A DNA stretch of 32,966 nt from a virus. The translations under genes and the position numbers were made by a program. The notes below the pieces were generated by a model. That model did no database searches and had not been told where the DNA came from. It saw nothing but the letters and a program-made list of their open reading frames with translations. Below are positions 1 to 7,850 of this stretch, piece by piece. The stretch spans positions 1 through 32,966 of the IMG/VR virus record IMGVR_UViG_3300034106_005167, one strand, 5' to 3'. Position 1 is the stretch's first letter; the number at the start of each line of letters is the position of its first letter.

Positions 1-244
1 TTTCTGGTCTAAATGAAAGCATCTTGCCTACTGCAAGTGGTGTGTGCATTTCACGAATGTTTCCACGGAAACTTTCAAATGCTTTTAAGCTTGCTTCTGA
101 TGTAACTACATCATTTGTCTGGTCAATGTTATCAAGTGTTGCAAAACCAGAAACTGTTCTCTTCTCACGATTTACTTTTGTGAAAGGAACTGTAAGGCTT
201 ATGTTTTCTCCATTGGACGACCAATGTGACTTTTCAATGTTCAT
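1..244 (-). CDS. Prohead (capsid maturation) protease-like protein, 5'-partial view (N-terminal 81 residues)
   Basis: The gene begins at the ATG at 244 and runs off the left edge, so only the N-terminus is visible. The readable protein starts MNIEKSHWSS and contains VSGFATLDNIDQTNDVV, then FRGNIREMHTPLAVGKML. This pattern (an early 'sGxAt..n.D..gDvv' strand followed by an 'iREMHxp.AVGk' segment) is typical of phage prohead proteases of the HK97/XkdF-like type, which clip scaffold and capsid subunits during head maturation. It lies 54 nt downstream of the portal gene, the usual neighbour of such a protease. No good Shine-Dalgarno (SD) sequence precedes the ATG. Instead a TAAAAT box sits 7 nt upstream, suggesting a leaderless mRNA. 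The catalytic residues lie beyond the window, so the family call rests on the N-terminus and position. Confidence 0.72.
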   Translation of the reverse strand, partial: MNIEKSHWSSNGENISLTVPFTKVNREKRTVSGFATLDNIDQTNDVVTSEASLKAFESFRGNIREMHTPLAVGKMLSFRPE

Positions 245-251
245 ATGGTTA

Positions 252-280
252 ATTTTATCTATTTGTAGATAAAAAGGCAA
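252..280 (-). promoter_or_regulatory. Sigma70-like promoter for the protease gene, probably leaderless
   Basis: On the minus strand TTGCCT (275-280) is followed after exactly 17 nt by TAAAAT (252-257). The ATG starts 7 nt further on, so the predicted transcription start falls on or one base before the start codon. It lies in the 54-nt gap between portal and protease and could give the head-maturation genes their own transcription. Confidence 0.55.
255..272. repeat. Perfect inverted repeat inside the protease promoter (operator-like)
   Basis: TTATCTA and TAGATAA form perfect 7-bp arms around a 4-base centre. The repeat covers most of the spacer and touches the -10 box of the promoter at 252-280, the position of a repressor operator. 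A short RNA hairpin is the alternative, but a transcript starting at this promoter would not contain it. Confidence 0.4.
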
Positions 281-298
281 ATAACTAGTTGAGCAGTA

Positions 299-1879
299 CT
301 ACTCTACTGTTCTGCCATCCCCCTTAGCATTGCGGCCTTCTCCAGAATTATCGGGAGAATTACTTTGTCTTTCTTGTGATCTGGCTCTAGTATTTCCAGC
401 CTGAGATCTAGCTTCCGCCGCTGCTTGGGGTTTTAATTCAATAACATCGTCTCCTCCGTCTAGAGGAATCATGCCTTTTCGAATACGAACTTCATTAGGG
501 GTAATTACCTGCATACGCAAATATCTCTCATCAATTTTAGACTGAGTATCTTCGTCTGTAAGCGTTAATTCATTAAATTTAAGAGAAAGAGCATCTGTCT
601 TTTCTGCAAATATTTGATTTAATCTTTTCTCTAATATCATCTGAGCTGGTCTACAAACCTGCTCTTTAAATGTCTTGTCTGCATCACGAGCATTTGCAAG
701 GGATACTCCTTCTGGGACACCGATCTTATTAATAGGGACTCTGTGAGCCAGTAGGATTTCGTCTCTATTAGCCTGACGATATTTATTAAATGATGACTCT
801 TGGGTTCCCGCCTCAATAGGCTCCATCTTAAATTCAACCTTTGAGTCTGGTGTATCTGCTGGAAGTGGAACATAAAGGGATCTATGGTTTTTGCCCTTTA
901 GTCCAACCTGGAAAAATTCAAGCAGTTTTCTTTCTGAGTCTGGTGAAAGCTTTGCGCCCTTTACCGTAATAATATAACGAGGTACCGCTTTATTTTCAAA
1001 GTAGTCTAGGTTATAACGACCAGCAAATTCATTTCCAGCCAATGCATTCTGTGCAGCAATAATATCTGGAATGCCATAATAGTTATTCATTGGAGTATAC
1101 TTCTTCAAATGAATTACTTCGTTTGGCCGATCTTCCTGAGATGTAATCGGACTTGGTGTGTCCATATCTCCAAAGTTTCTGAAGTAAACGGCCTTGCCAT
1201 AGAGTAGCTGAATGAATCCATCACGCAGACGACGCACACGCATTGTCTTAGCTGGGATATGTCCAATATATCCGATGTTTCCTGCTGTGGTTCTGCTGAT
1301 TTCAAGGAATCCATTTCCTGTTGCCTCTAAATCTGTATAAACCTTTTTAAGAGTTTCTGTAAAGGTATCTTCATCATTTGTTGAATCAAGCCAAGCATTC
1401 AAATCTTGACGAAGCTTATTTAATTTTCTACGTGCTCTTTCTAATTGCTTATCGTCTGTAATTGAATCGAAGGCATCATTTGTTTTCTTTGTTTCAACGA
1501 AGTCATATCCGAGACCGATGATGTTTGAAACCTTAGCATTAATTGCTGCGTAGTTGTATGTTGATATTTCATAAATTTGTGATAGGTATTCTAGGTTATA
1601 TGGTGGCTGTACAAGATCGAACATTGAGTATCCGCTGATTGCTTGTGCCAAAAGATTTTGTTGTGTTGCCGCACCGTCAACTCCAGTAAATGATTTACTT
1701 AATTCTCTTGACATCTTACGACGGAATGCTGGACTGAGGCCTCTTACTTTTGCAAGGTCGTCTTTTCCAATATCAAATGGGTCATTGCTTGAAGATTCTT
1801 TTTTAAATGAAAACCAATCAGAAGAATTGTTAATTCTGATTTCGTTTACTTGTTCTGTCTCTTCTTCAATAAATTCCAT
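299..1879 (-). CDS. Phage portal protein
   Basis: A 526-residue protein with the hallmarks of the phage portal family (PF04860/PBSX-like). A charged N-terminal arm is followed by a helical region (YNYAAINAKVSNIIGLG) and an EVIHLKKYTPMNNYYGIPDIIAA segment read in parts as 'iHlk.y.p...yyGiPdi.aa'. Next comes NEFAGRYNLDYFENKAVPRY and a C-terminal wing ending in a polar, disordered tail. Portals form the dodecameric ring at the capsid vertex through which DNA is packaged and the tail attached. The length is normal. The start is supported by an AAGGGG ribosome-binding site 5 nt upstream. The stop of the preceding 114-residue ORF is only one base away, so the two are translationally linked. The protease-like gene follows, a standard head-gene order. 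Confidence 0.92.
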   Translation of the reverse strand: MEFIEEETEQVNEIRINNSSDWFSFKKESSSNDPFDIGKDDLAKVRGLSPAFRRKMSRELSKSFTGVDGAATQQNLLAQAISGYSMFDLVQPPYNLEYLSQIYEISTYNYAAINAKVSNIIGLGYDFVETKKTNDAFDSITDDKQLERARRKLNKLRQDLNAWLDSTNDEDTFTETLKKVYTDLEATGNGFLEISRTTAGNIGYIGHIPAKTMRVRRLRDGFIQLLYGKAVYFRNFGDMDTPSPITSQEDRPNEVIHLKKYTPMNNYYGIPDIIAAQNALAGNEFAGRYNLDYFENKAVPRYIITVKGAKLSPDSERKLLEFFQVGLKGKNHRSLYVPLPADTPDSKVEFKMEPIEAGTQESSFNKYRQANRDEILLAHRVPINKIGVPEGVSLANARDADKTFKEQVCRPAQMILEKRLNQIFAEKTDALSLKFNELTLTDEDTQSKIDERYLRMQVITPNEVRIRKGMIPLDGGDDVIELKPQAAAEARSQAGNTRARSQERQSNSPDNSGEGRNAKGDGRTVE

Positions 1880-1880
1880 T

Positions 1881-2225
1881 TTATCCCCTTAAATTCTTTA
1901 AGTTCTTCATCTCGTCTTTATAGCTTCCAATATCTAATGGATCTGGCACAAGGCCTAGGTTCAATCTTGACTGTTGGTATGAGAACTCTTCGTCGTCAAT
2001 TTTTCTTCTTCCTGAAAGAAATTTAGGCCCGCCCTCATATATACCATATGAGCGAACTTCTCTAGCCAGAGCATCGACTTTGGATCTATTTCCTTTTGTC
2101 GACGTGATAGAAAGAAAGTTACCATCATCGTCTCCAATCCATCTACCATCTGGCATTTCCCAGACATAAATACCTAGTCTTGTTTCTTCTTCCAAAACTT
2201 TTGAATTAACCTTGTTAATATCCAT
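1881..2225 (-). CDS. Small conserved-looking protein before the portal, function unknown
   Basis: A 114-residue acidic/basic mixed protein (MDINKVNSKVLEEE...) with a G-IYVWEMPDGRWIGDDDGNFL stretch near residues 18-37, then a charged helical part (KVDALAREVRSYGIYEGGPK). It has no signal peptide or membrane segment. I do not recognise a family. It sits directly upstream of the portal with a one-base gap, so it is very probably co-translated and may be a head-assembly or connector accessory. It has no clear SD; a TAAAAT box lies 8 nt before the ATG, so this may be the first cistron of a near-leaderless head operon. Confidence 0.75.
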   Translation of the reverse strand: MDINKVNSKVLEEETRLGIYVWEMPDGRWIGDDDGNFLSITSTKGNRSKVDALAREVRSYGIYEGGPKFLSGRRKIDDEEFSYQQSRLNLGLVPDPLDIGSYKDEMKNLKNLRG

Positions 2226-2233
2226 AGGCTTTT

Positions 2234-2262
2234 ATTTTACCATTCTTTGCTGTTTAAGTCCA
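2234..2262 (-). promoter_or_regulatory. Promoter upstream of the portal operon (extended -10)
   Basis: On the minus strand TGGACT (2257-2262), 17 nt, then TAAAAT (2234-2239) preceded by TGG (extended -10). The predicted start is about 2227, two bases before the ATG at 2225. It would uncouple portal and head genes from the long fibre array upstream. Confidence 0.55.
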
Positions 2263-2266
2263 GCTT

Positions 2267-2287
2267 TTTGTCAGGCAGTCTGACAAA
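2267..2287. repeat. 8-bp-arm inverted repeat between LamG gene and portal operon
   Basis: TTTGTCAG (2267-2274) and CTGACAAA (2280-2287) are perfect complements around a 5-base loop. The hairpin begins immediately after the LamG gene's stop codon on the minus strand. No T-run follows on that strand, so it is not a standard intrinsic terminator. It may stabilise the mRNA 3' end or act at the adjoining promoter. Confidence 0.45.
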
Positions 2288-4066
2288 TTATCTGTTTTGG
2301 ATTACGATCCAGTCATTATTATAGAAGTTAACTGCATTTTCTGTCAAAGCCACAGACGAATCGTCTGCTACAGACGAGGTTCTGCCTATATGCATGTTGT
2401 AATGGTCTACAGCATTTTGAGAAGTAAATGCTTCTGGGTAGTATGACAAATACTGATATAGGGAAGATGGGCCGCCTGAGCTTAAATAGTTGAACCTAAT
2501 TGGTCCAGTAATTGGACCAGATGTCACTATCACTATATGATACAGCTCGTCTGCTGTAAACACCGTACTAATATTTGTTGCAGACGTCTTGTCGATACCA
2601 TTGACATGTATTGAAGATATGTTTGTTTTATCAATAGTTCCAGTATTTCCCCAGGCAAACTTAGAGGCAACATAGGTTCCATCTGCGCTACTAAATAATA
2701 TACAATTTGCGGTGAGGGCTGATAGCGTCAAAAAGAACTCTACGGTTCTAATTGATTCTGATGTATTTACTTTAAAGCCAGATGCCGATCCAGTTCTTAG
2801 GCCATTATTTTTATGGCGGGAAAGAATAGGATGACTAATTCTACCCGTCGTAATTTCTTTTATTGTAGCCCCAGATAGTCCATCTAAAGTATTTAAATAG
2901 TCGCCATTAGTTTGAGAATACAATATCTGGTCATTATAAAAACATAGAATTAAGCTATAAAGCCTTGGTAGATATTTAGATGCATCTGATGAGGCTAAAG
3001 TTATCTCAAGATAAAGGGTTCTTTCTGTGCTAAATGAAGAATCATCTAATTTAAATTGAGGAATAGATCTTCCATTAATACATGGTTGCCATGTTGTACC
3101 ATCTGTAGAGGCTCTTACAGATACCCCGTTATCGCCGTTCCACTCTATCTTAGACGAGTCTAGATTGAATCCCGAAGGTATTGCTATAGCATCTGTGATT
3201 ACGACGCTCTTAGAGGCTGCTGTGGCCGTTTTTTTAATTTCTATATATTGTTCTTCGCCATTATATATTAAGTCTTCAGTTAAGAAATATTCCCATGGTC
3301 TATTTGCGGGGTACATAAATGCATATTGTCTTGAAACACCATCGTCATATATATCAAATAAAGTTCCGTTTTCTGGATAGGCTACCTGCAAAGGAGATAT
3401 GCCACTTGAAATAGAATAATGTTCTGCCGCCAAATTTAAATCTAATCCGTATCTATATACGGCAGGAGCATCTACAATAAATGAATCTGATGCACTAGTT
3501 GTTGGACCGACTTTTAATGTGATAGATGGGTTTGTAAATTTAAAATTATCCAGAGCCTTGCTTGATCCAAACTTTCCATTTACATACAAAGACATACTTG
3601 ATTTAGAATATACAGCAACGATGTGTATGGATGAGCTAATTATTGGAAGTGTATAGTCTATTCTTTCCGCTTCAAGTTTAAAAACAATGTTTCCTTTTTC
3701 ATAATATATTCCAACATCTGCTGAGCTGTCTGCAAATATCGGAGTTAATGAGGAGGTTGTAAATTTAGGGTATATCCAAACCTCTAATGAAAAATCATTG
3801 TCAGATGAATTTTCATCTGCAAAGCCGCCGTCGGCGGTAGATCCATAATAATCTTTAGTTACTGGTAAGGTTATATATTTTGTATTATTAATTAAAGACC
3901 CGTTTAGGCCTCCAGAAACTAATGGGATTAAGCCAGTAGATAATCCTCCAGTATATGTTCCATTGTTTCCGCATCCTGAAATATCAGCAGCGGTAGTTCC
4001 AGAAGACTCATCCAATGGCCAAAAACCAATTGGGTAATCCTTGATTACCTTAAGCTGATATGACAT
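2288..4066 (-). CDS. Virion protein with LamG/concanavalin-A-like domains (minor tail or adhesin)
   Basis: A 592-residue protein that starts with a classic LamG-type jelly-roll pattern: IGFWPLDESSGTTAADISG at about residues 12-30, FSLEVWIYPKF around 92-102, and 'iVAVYSKSSMSLYVNGKFG' as a carbohydrate-binding-like edge further on. A second similar module (RTVEFFLTLSALTANCILFSS ... YHIVIV) occupies roughly the last 180 residues, with a central beta-rich region between. LamG folds bind glycans; in phages such proteins are tail-tip or minor tail proteins contacting the cell surface. It follows the 54-residue ORF with a short gap and a weak SD (GCGGAA). It lies between the fibre array and the portal operon, which fits a virion role. 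The glycan target cannot be inferred. Confidence 0.8.
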   Translation of the reverse strand: MSYQLKVIKDYPIGFWPLDESSGTTAADISGCGNNGTYTGGLSTGLIPLVSGGLNGSLINNTKYITLPVTKDYYGSTADGGFADENSSDNDFSLEVWIYPKFTTSSLTPIFADSSADVGIYYEKGNIVFKLEAERIDYTLPIISSSIHIVAVYSKSSMSLYVNGKFGSSKALDNFKFTNPSITLKVGPTTSASDSFIVDAPAVYRYGLDLNLAAEHYSISSGISPLQVAYPENGTLFDIYDDGVSRQYAFMYPANRPWEYFLTEDLIYNGEEQYIEIKKTATAASKSVVITDAIAIPSGFNLDSSKIEWNGDNGVSVRASTDGTTWQPCINGRSIPQFKLDDSSFSTERTLYLEITLASSDASKYLPRLYSLILCFYNDQILYSQTNGDYLNTLDGLSGATIKEITTGRISHPILSRHKNNGLRTGSASGFKVNTSESIRTVEFFLTLSALTANCILFSSADGTYVASKFAWGNTGTIDKTNISSIHVNGIDKTSATNISTVFTADELYHIVIVTSGPITGPIRFNYLSSGGPSSLYQYLSYYPEAFTSQNAVDHYNMHIGRTSSVADDSSVALTENAVNFYNNDWIVIQNR

Positions 4067-4070
4067 ATTT

Positions 4071-4235
4071 TTATTCCGCTGCTTCTGCTTCTAGTTGTAA
4101 CTTAAAAGCTTCATATGCAGGGTTTCCATCAACGGCGGGAAACGAAGTAAACTCATCATTTCCACGATCTATAATAATATGATCTGTTGTAGTTTCATCC
4201 ATGTTTGTAGTTGTTATTCTTTCATAGTTTAGCAT
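4071..4235 (-). CDS. Small acidic protein (54 aa) closing the third fibre unit
   Basis: A short ORF starting MLNYERITTTNMDE and ending KLQLEAEAAE. It has a strong SD (AAGGAG) 7 nt before the ATG that overlaps the stop region of the upstream fibre gene, and it ends 4 nt before the LamG start. Its C-terminal part (DGNPAYEAFKLQL) recalls the 'NS.Y..YLRWVE' tails of the 53- and 69-residue ORFs elsewhere in the array. All three may be small tail-fibre-associated or assembly proteins. No membrane segment or signal peptide is present. Function unknown; reality is supported by the SD and tight packing. Confidence 0.7.
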   Translation of the reverse strand: MLNYERITTTNMDETTTDHIIIDRGNDEFTSFPAVDGNPAYEAFKLQLEAEAAE

Positions 4236-4246
4236 TTTATTTCTCC

Positions 4247-5461
4247 TTATAGTTCTGCGTTAAACGCAAGGGATGAGTTACTGTTATTCATCATCCAATA
4301 ATTTCTAAATACTGTAAATCCAGATCCATTAACATTAACAGAGCCCAGGCTTGATGAAGCATCTCCCAAAATTAAAGATGTTGCAGTTGATACGTTTGCC
4401 CCATCAGAAACTCTTGGATTTGTATACTCAATAGATGTTGGCTTAACACGCATTATTTGAGGGAAAGGAAATGTAACAATTACTTGAGTAGTAGCATTAG
4501 CCATTCCCAATGGTGAATATAAAAATGATGAAGAAGATCCATCGGATGGACCTATTTTATAATAATATCTTTGGCATGCAGCGAGCTCTCCCTGAATAGT
4601 TCCTGTTGCTGTGCTAAATGGGGTTGCTACTGATCCTTCTTCTAATTGAATCCCCCAAATATCAATTGTTTGAGCAATATTAAATGTCGGAGCTAAAATC
4701 ATTTGCAAAGTATGATCAGATGAAGATATTGTTTTGCCAGCTAAAGACGGAATAAAAAATGTTGAGGAATATCTTTGCCATGATGTAGTTAATGTTATTG
4801 GTGCTGGATTTATTCCTTCTGCGGAAGAAGGGCTTCCTGTTCCATAAAATCTATATGCTATAGGGGCAATAGTTCTTCCAGTTGTGTCTGCTTTTGCCCA
4901 AAATGAGAAAGTTACAGTTTTTCCAGCCAACGTTCTAACATCTTCAATTGGCTGAATTAATATATTTTGATATGTTGCTCCAGAACCAGCCACAGATTGC
5001 TGAAATCTCATATAGTATTGAGATTCATATCCAGGAATTTCTCCTGGAGTAAATGCTTGTCTACTCCAAATTCTTGTGCCCTTTGTTCCGTCACCATTTT
5101 GTCTCCAGCGATCTGCTGTAAATACATTATCTGATGGGCTTGTAAAAGAAGATCCACGTTGCCAAACTGAAAAATCTCCATTGATTATTTTATTTTTTCC
5201 TGCAACAACTTGTGGAGCATATGGCTGCCAAGCTAATCCTGTTGAAGTTGTGGAGTCTGCAACTAATACTGTTCCGTCCGCTCCTTTTGCTAAACGGGCA
5301 GGAACGTTATCGGCGGTGGCGGTAATAAGATCTCCCTTAGCATCTACCAATGTATTTGGTATATCGCTATGAGTATGTGCTCCTACTCCGACGGGAACCC
5401 AAGTATCTGTCTCTGTATCATATACATAAGCTGGTCTTGGTGTATTTCCTAATGTTGGCAT
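4247..5461 (-). CDS. Fibre/adhesin-like protein, unique N-terminus plus CBM-like module (unit 3, X gene)
   Basis: 404 residues. The N-terminus (MPTLGNTPRPAYVYDTETD) differs from its neighbours and runs into a linker (AKGDLITATADNVPARLAKG) common in phage fibres. At about residue 87 the shared adhesin module begins: AGKNKIINGDFSVWQRGSSF, then ADRW and 'VTFSFWAKAD' strands. A WGIQLEEGSVATPF motif lies near residue 265, followed by the QGELAACQRYYYK signature and the C-terminus FNAEL. The jelly-roll-like pattern suggests a carbohydrate-binding (galactose-binding-like) fold; this is inferred from motif spacing. An SD is fused to the stop of the previous gene (TATAAGGAG). It is the fourth large gene of the third C-B-A-X unit. 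Confidence 0.82.
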   Translation of the reverse strand: MPTLGNTPRPAYVYDTETDTWVPVGVGAHTHSDIPNTLVDAKGDLITATADNVPARLAKGADGTVLVADSTTSTGLAWQPYAPQVVAGKNKIINGDFSVWQRGSSFTSPSDNVFTADRWRQNGDGTKGTRIWSRQAFTPGEIPGYESQYYMRFQQSVAGSGATYQNILIQPIEDVRTLAGKTVTFSFWAKADTTGRTIAPIAYRFYGTGSPSSAEGINPAPITLTTSWQRYSSTFFIPSLAGKTISSSDHTLQMILAPTFNIAQTIDIWGIQLEEGSVATPFSTATGTIQGELAACQRYYYKIGPSDGSSSSFLYSPLGMANATTQVIVTFPFPQIMRVKPTSIEYTNPRVSDGANVSTATSLILGDASSSLGSVNVNGSGFTVFRNYWMMNNSNSSLAFNAEL

Positions 5462-5471
5462 TTATATCTCC

Positions 5472-6653
5472 TTATAATTCCGCTGAAAATCCTAGAAAGC
5501 ATGGTCCGTTATTTCCTTCAAGGTAGCCTGAGTGAAAGGCTACCCATGTTCCGCTACTGATTGATCCTCCACCACGAGCTAATGTCGGTGTTGATAGCGA
5601 AGATGCAAAGGTCAAATTCCCCATAGTGTATCCAGATCCGTTGTTAGCACTTCTAAATGCTATAGCTCCAGATCCTGAAAAATCTAGAGACGTTGGCGCT
5701 ACACGCATTGAAACTGGAAGCGGGACCCACCAAGCTAAATCAGTAGTGCTTTGAGTATATCCTCCTACAGTTAATGGAGTGTATGTTGTTCCAGATGTTC
5801 TATAATAATATCTCTGACATGCTGCTAATTCTGTTTGTTGATTTGGAGTAGCAGTATGAAATGGAGTTGCTTGACTGCCTAATTCTATTTGAATTCCCCA
5901 TAAATCTACAGTCTGTGCGGATGTATTTGCCCAGTATATAAAAAAGTCTAAATAGGATGAAGGCCCAATCGTTTTTCCAGAAATTGAAGATAATGCAAAT
6001 GTCGCAGACCTTCTTTGCCATGTAGTAGAAACTGAAACTCCAGAACCTCCATTAGCAACTCTAGAACTTCCGCCAGAACCAAAATCTTGATCAGATCTTA
6101 CATATATTGTAGTTGCAGTAGAAGCTTTTGCCCAAAATGAAACAGTGACATTTTGACCTGCCATACTTCTAACATCTTCTATTCTTTGTATAAATAATGT
6201 ATTTGCAGATCCAGCTGAAGCATTTGAAATTCTAATATAAGACTCTGAATCATATCCAGCAATTTCTCCACCAGACAAGACTTGTTTTGATACAGAGCTA
6301 TTTACTCCTTGACTTTGAACTATCCATCTGTCGGCGGTAAATACATTTGAATTACTTGTGCCAGTAAATGATGTGCCACGCTGCCAAATTGAAAAATCAC
6401 CATTTAATAAATTATTACGTCCAACAATTGGTCCACTATTTATAGAAGGAGTGTTTAAATTTCCTGTCATTGTTCCACCAGCTAATGGAACAAAATCTTG
6501 TCCCGCCAAAGTTCCATCTGTGTCTAGCCAAACTTGCCCATCTACGCCAGTCAATGGCATTGATGCTTGTGCAGAATGAATGGCGGTATAAGGCAATGAT
6601 GGTGCTACATCTTGCCACGCTGTTCCATCCCATACTCTTATTTTTTTACCCAT
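5472..6653 (-). CDS. Fibre/adhesin-like protein, A-type N-terminus plus CBM-like module (unit 3)
   Basis: 393 residues. The A-type N-terminus (MGKKIRVWDGTAWQDV) resembles those of three other array genes and probably forms the attachment or trimerisation end. A 'GQVWLDTDGT' segment follows. The adhesin module starts at about residue 78 (GRNNLLNGDFSIWQRGTSF). It continues through ADRW, QRIEDVRSMAGQNVTVSFW and WGIQIELGSQATPF (around 245) to the C-terminus LGFSAEL. The predicted role is a virion surface protein binding cell-envelope glycans. Its stop is joined to the SD of the next gene and its own SD overlaps the preceding stop, so it is part of a continuous translational chain. Type assignment is certain by sequence comparison; function is inferred. 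Confidence 0.82.
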   Translation of the reverse strand: MGKKIRVWDGTAWQDVAPSLPYTAIHSAQASMPLTGVDGQVWLDTDGTLAGQDFVPLAGGTMTGNLNTPSINSGPIVGRNNLLNGDFSIWQRGTSFTGTSNSNVFTADRWIVQSQGVNSSVSKQVLSGGEIAGYDSESYIRISNASAGSANTLFIQRIEDVRSMAGQNVTVSFWAKASTATTIYVRSDQDFGSGGSSRVANGGSGVSVSTTWQRRSATFALSSISGKTIGPSSYLDFFIYWANTSAQTVDLWGIQIELGSQATPFHTATPNQQTELAACQRYYYRTSGTTYTPLTVGGYTQSTTDLAWWVPLPVSMRVAPTSLDFSGSGAIAFRSANNGSGYTMGNLTFASSLSTPTLARGGGSISSGTWVAFHSGYLEGNNGPCFLGFSAEL

Positions 6654-6663
6654 TATTTATCTC

Positions 6664-7695
6664 CTATAATTCCGCACTAAATGCCAAGTATCCGTTAGCA
6701 TTATTATTTGTTGTTATCATGTAAGGTCTATATTGAGTTGTACCAGATACAGTTGCAAACAAGAATGCTCCGTTTCTTGTTGGTCTATCTAAAATAAGAT
6801 TGCTGACTACAATTGCATTTGGTCCGTCGTAGGCTGCCAATGAAGCAAACTCAATTGATGTTGGTCCAACTCTCATTGGAACTGGATTATTTATAAAATA
6901 ATACACTCCGCTAGTTGATGGGGCAAGTCCGTTACCAAAAAATTGATAGACATTTTCTCCACCATATCGCCAGTAATATCTTTGGCATTTAGAAAGTTCT
7001 CCTTGAATATCTCCACCTGCTCTAGAAAAATCTGTAGCAACAGATCCAATTTCTAATTGAACTCCTGTTAAATCAAACATAGATGTGTTTAAAACATTGT
7101 TTGTTGTTTGAAACTGTATAGCAAGGGAAGTTGCATTTGCAGGAACTGTAAATGTTTTTGTATACCTTTGCCATGCCGCTGTGCCACTTAAATTTTCAGC
7201 AAAAATTCCTGTGGATGAAGCTGGATAATGCAGATTAGCATCTGTGCCAGTAGAAAACGATACAGCCGCACTCCATGTTCCAGTAAATGCAAACGGCATT
7301 CTGTGATAGAAAGATAATGTTACTTGTTTACCAGCAAGCCTTATAACTTCATGAGTTTCTAAAGATTGGCTAATCCAAAAATTTTGATTATTTGATGTAG
7401 TAGGAGCAACTCTCATATAATATCTAAGACCTGGAATTAATGTAGATATTAAAAATTGACCTACTGATATATTTGAATTTGTTCCAAATCCGTTAACTAG
7501 CCATCTATCTAACGAGTAACCATTTACTCCAGTTAAAGATGTTCCTCTCTGGGCTATATCCATTCCGCCATTAATTACAAAATTCTTACCCGCGACATTT
7601 GTAGGAATTTGAGCGGATACAGCAGAAACTTCAGTATCAGTAGCCATACTAGATGATGCTGTTAATATACTTGCTAGATCTCTAACTCTAGACAT
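6664..7695 (-). CDS. Fibre/adhesin-like protein, B-type N-terminus plus CBM-like module (unit 3)
   Basis: 343 residues, beginning MSRVRDLASILTASSS, the B-type start shared with the genes at 12387-13454 and 18412-19401. A short helical linker leads to the AGKNFVINGGMDIAQRGTS box (35-53), SLDRW, then beta strands. LTGVQLEIGSVATDF lies near residue 210, followed by GGDIQGELSKCQRYYW and the C-terminus LAFSAEL. The start overlaps the last 8 nt of the 53-residue ORF and has GGAGG upstream. Like its paralogs it is probably a tail-associated receptor-binding or decorating protein. The box has AQ where most paralogs have WQ, a small deviation. Confidence 0.82.
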   Translation of the reverse strand: MSRVRDLASILTASSSMATDTEVSAVSAQIPTNVAGKNFVINGGMDIAQRGTSLTGVNGYSLDRWLVNGFGTNSNISVGQFLISTLIPGLRYYMRVAPTTSNNQNFWISQSLETHEVIRLAGKQVTLSFYHRMPFAFTGTWSAAVSFSTGTDANLHYPASSTGIFAENLSGTAAWQRYTKTFTVPANATSLAIQFQTTNNVLNTSMFDLTGVQLEIGSVATDFSRAGGDIQGELSKCQRYYWRYGGENVYQFFGNGLAPSTSGVYYFINNPVPMRVGPTSIEFASLAAYDGPNAIVVSNLILDRPTRNGAFLFATVSGTTQYRPYMITTNNNANGYLAFSAEL

Positions 7696-7849
7696 TATTT
7701 TCCTCCACCCACCTTAAATACTCTTGATATTCAGAATTCTTTGGCTCTATTGGAATCCAAGATACCGAACCGTCTTCATTTGTTCTGCTAATATGCTCTA
7801 TAATCATATTTTCTAGATCTTCATTTATATGTTCATATATTATTGTCAT
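7688..7849 (-). CDS. Small protein (53 aa) with EDG...WIP...YLRWVE motif, fibre-associated
   Basis: Starts ATG at 7849 right after the stop of the 654-residue fibre gene (TAAAATG) and ends with TAG inside the next gene, an 8-nt overlap. Residues 21-50 (SRTNEDGSVSWIPIEPKNSE then YQEYLRWVEE) are clearly related to the 69-residue ORF at 15359-15568 (RTDEDGKVWWIPTDPANS..YLRWVEAGN). Such short 'IP.dp.N..Y..YL.W...gN' proteins are frequent next to phage fibre genes; a role as chaperone, cap or connector peptide is plausible but unproven. Overlap at both ends argues that it is real. Confidence 0.75.
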   Translation of the reverse strand: MTIIYEHINEDLENMIIEHISRTNEDGSVSWIPIEPKNSEYQEYLRWVEENNV

Positions 7850-7850
7850 T

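Noticed and set aside
24-272. Plus-strand 82-codon open frame
   Set aside because: It is antisense to the protease-like gene, has no SD and shows no family pattern. The same holds for the other long plus-strand frames across 3000-29300.
2267-2287. Intrinsic terminator after the LamG gene
   Set aside because: The stem is good but no T-run follows on the minus strand; kept only as an inverted repeat.
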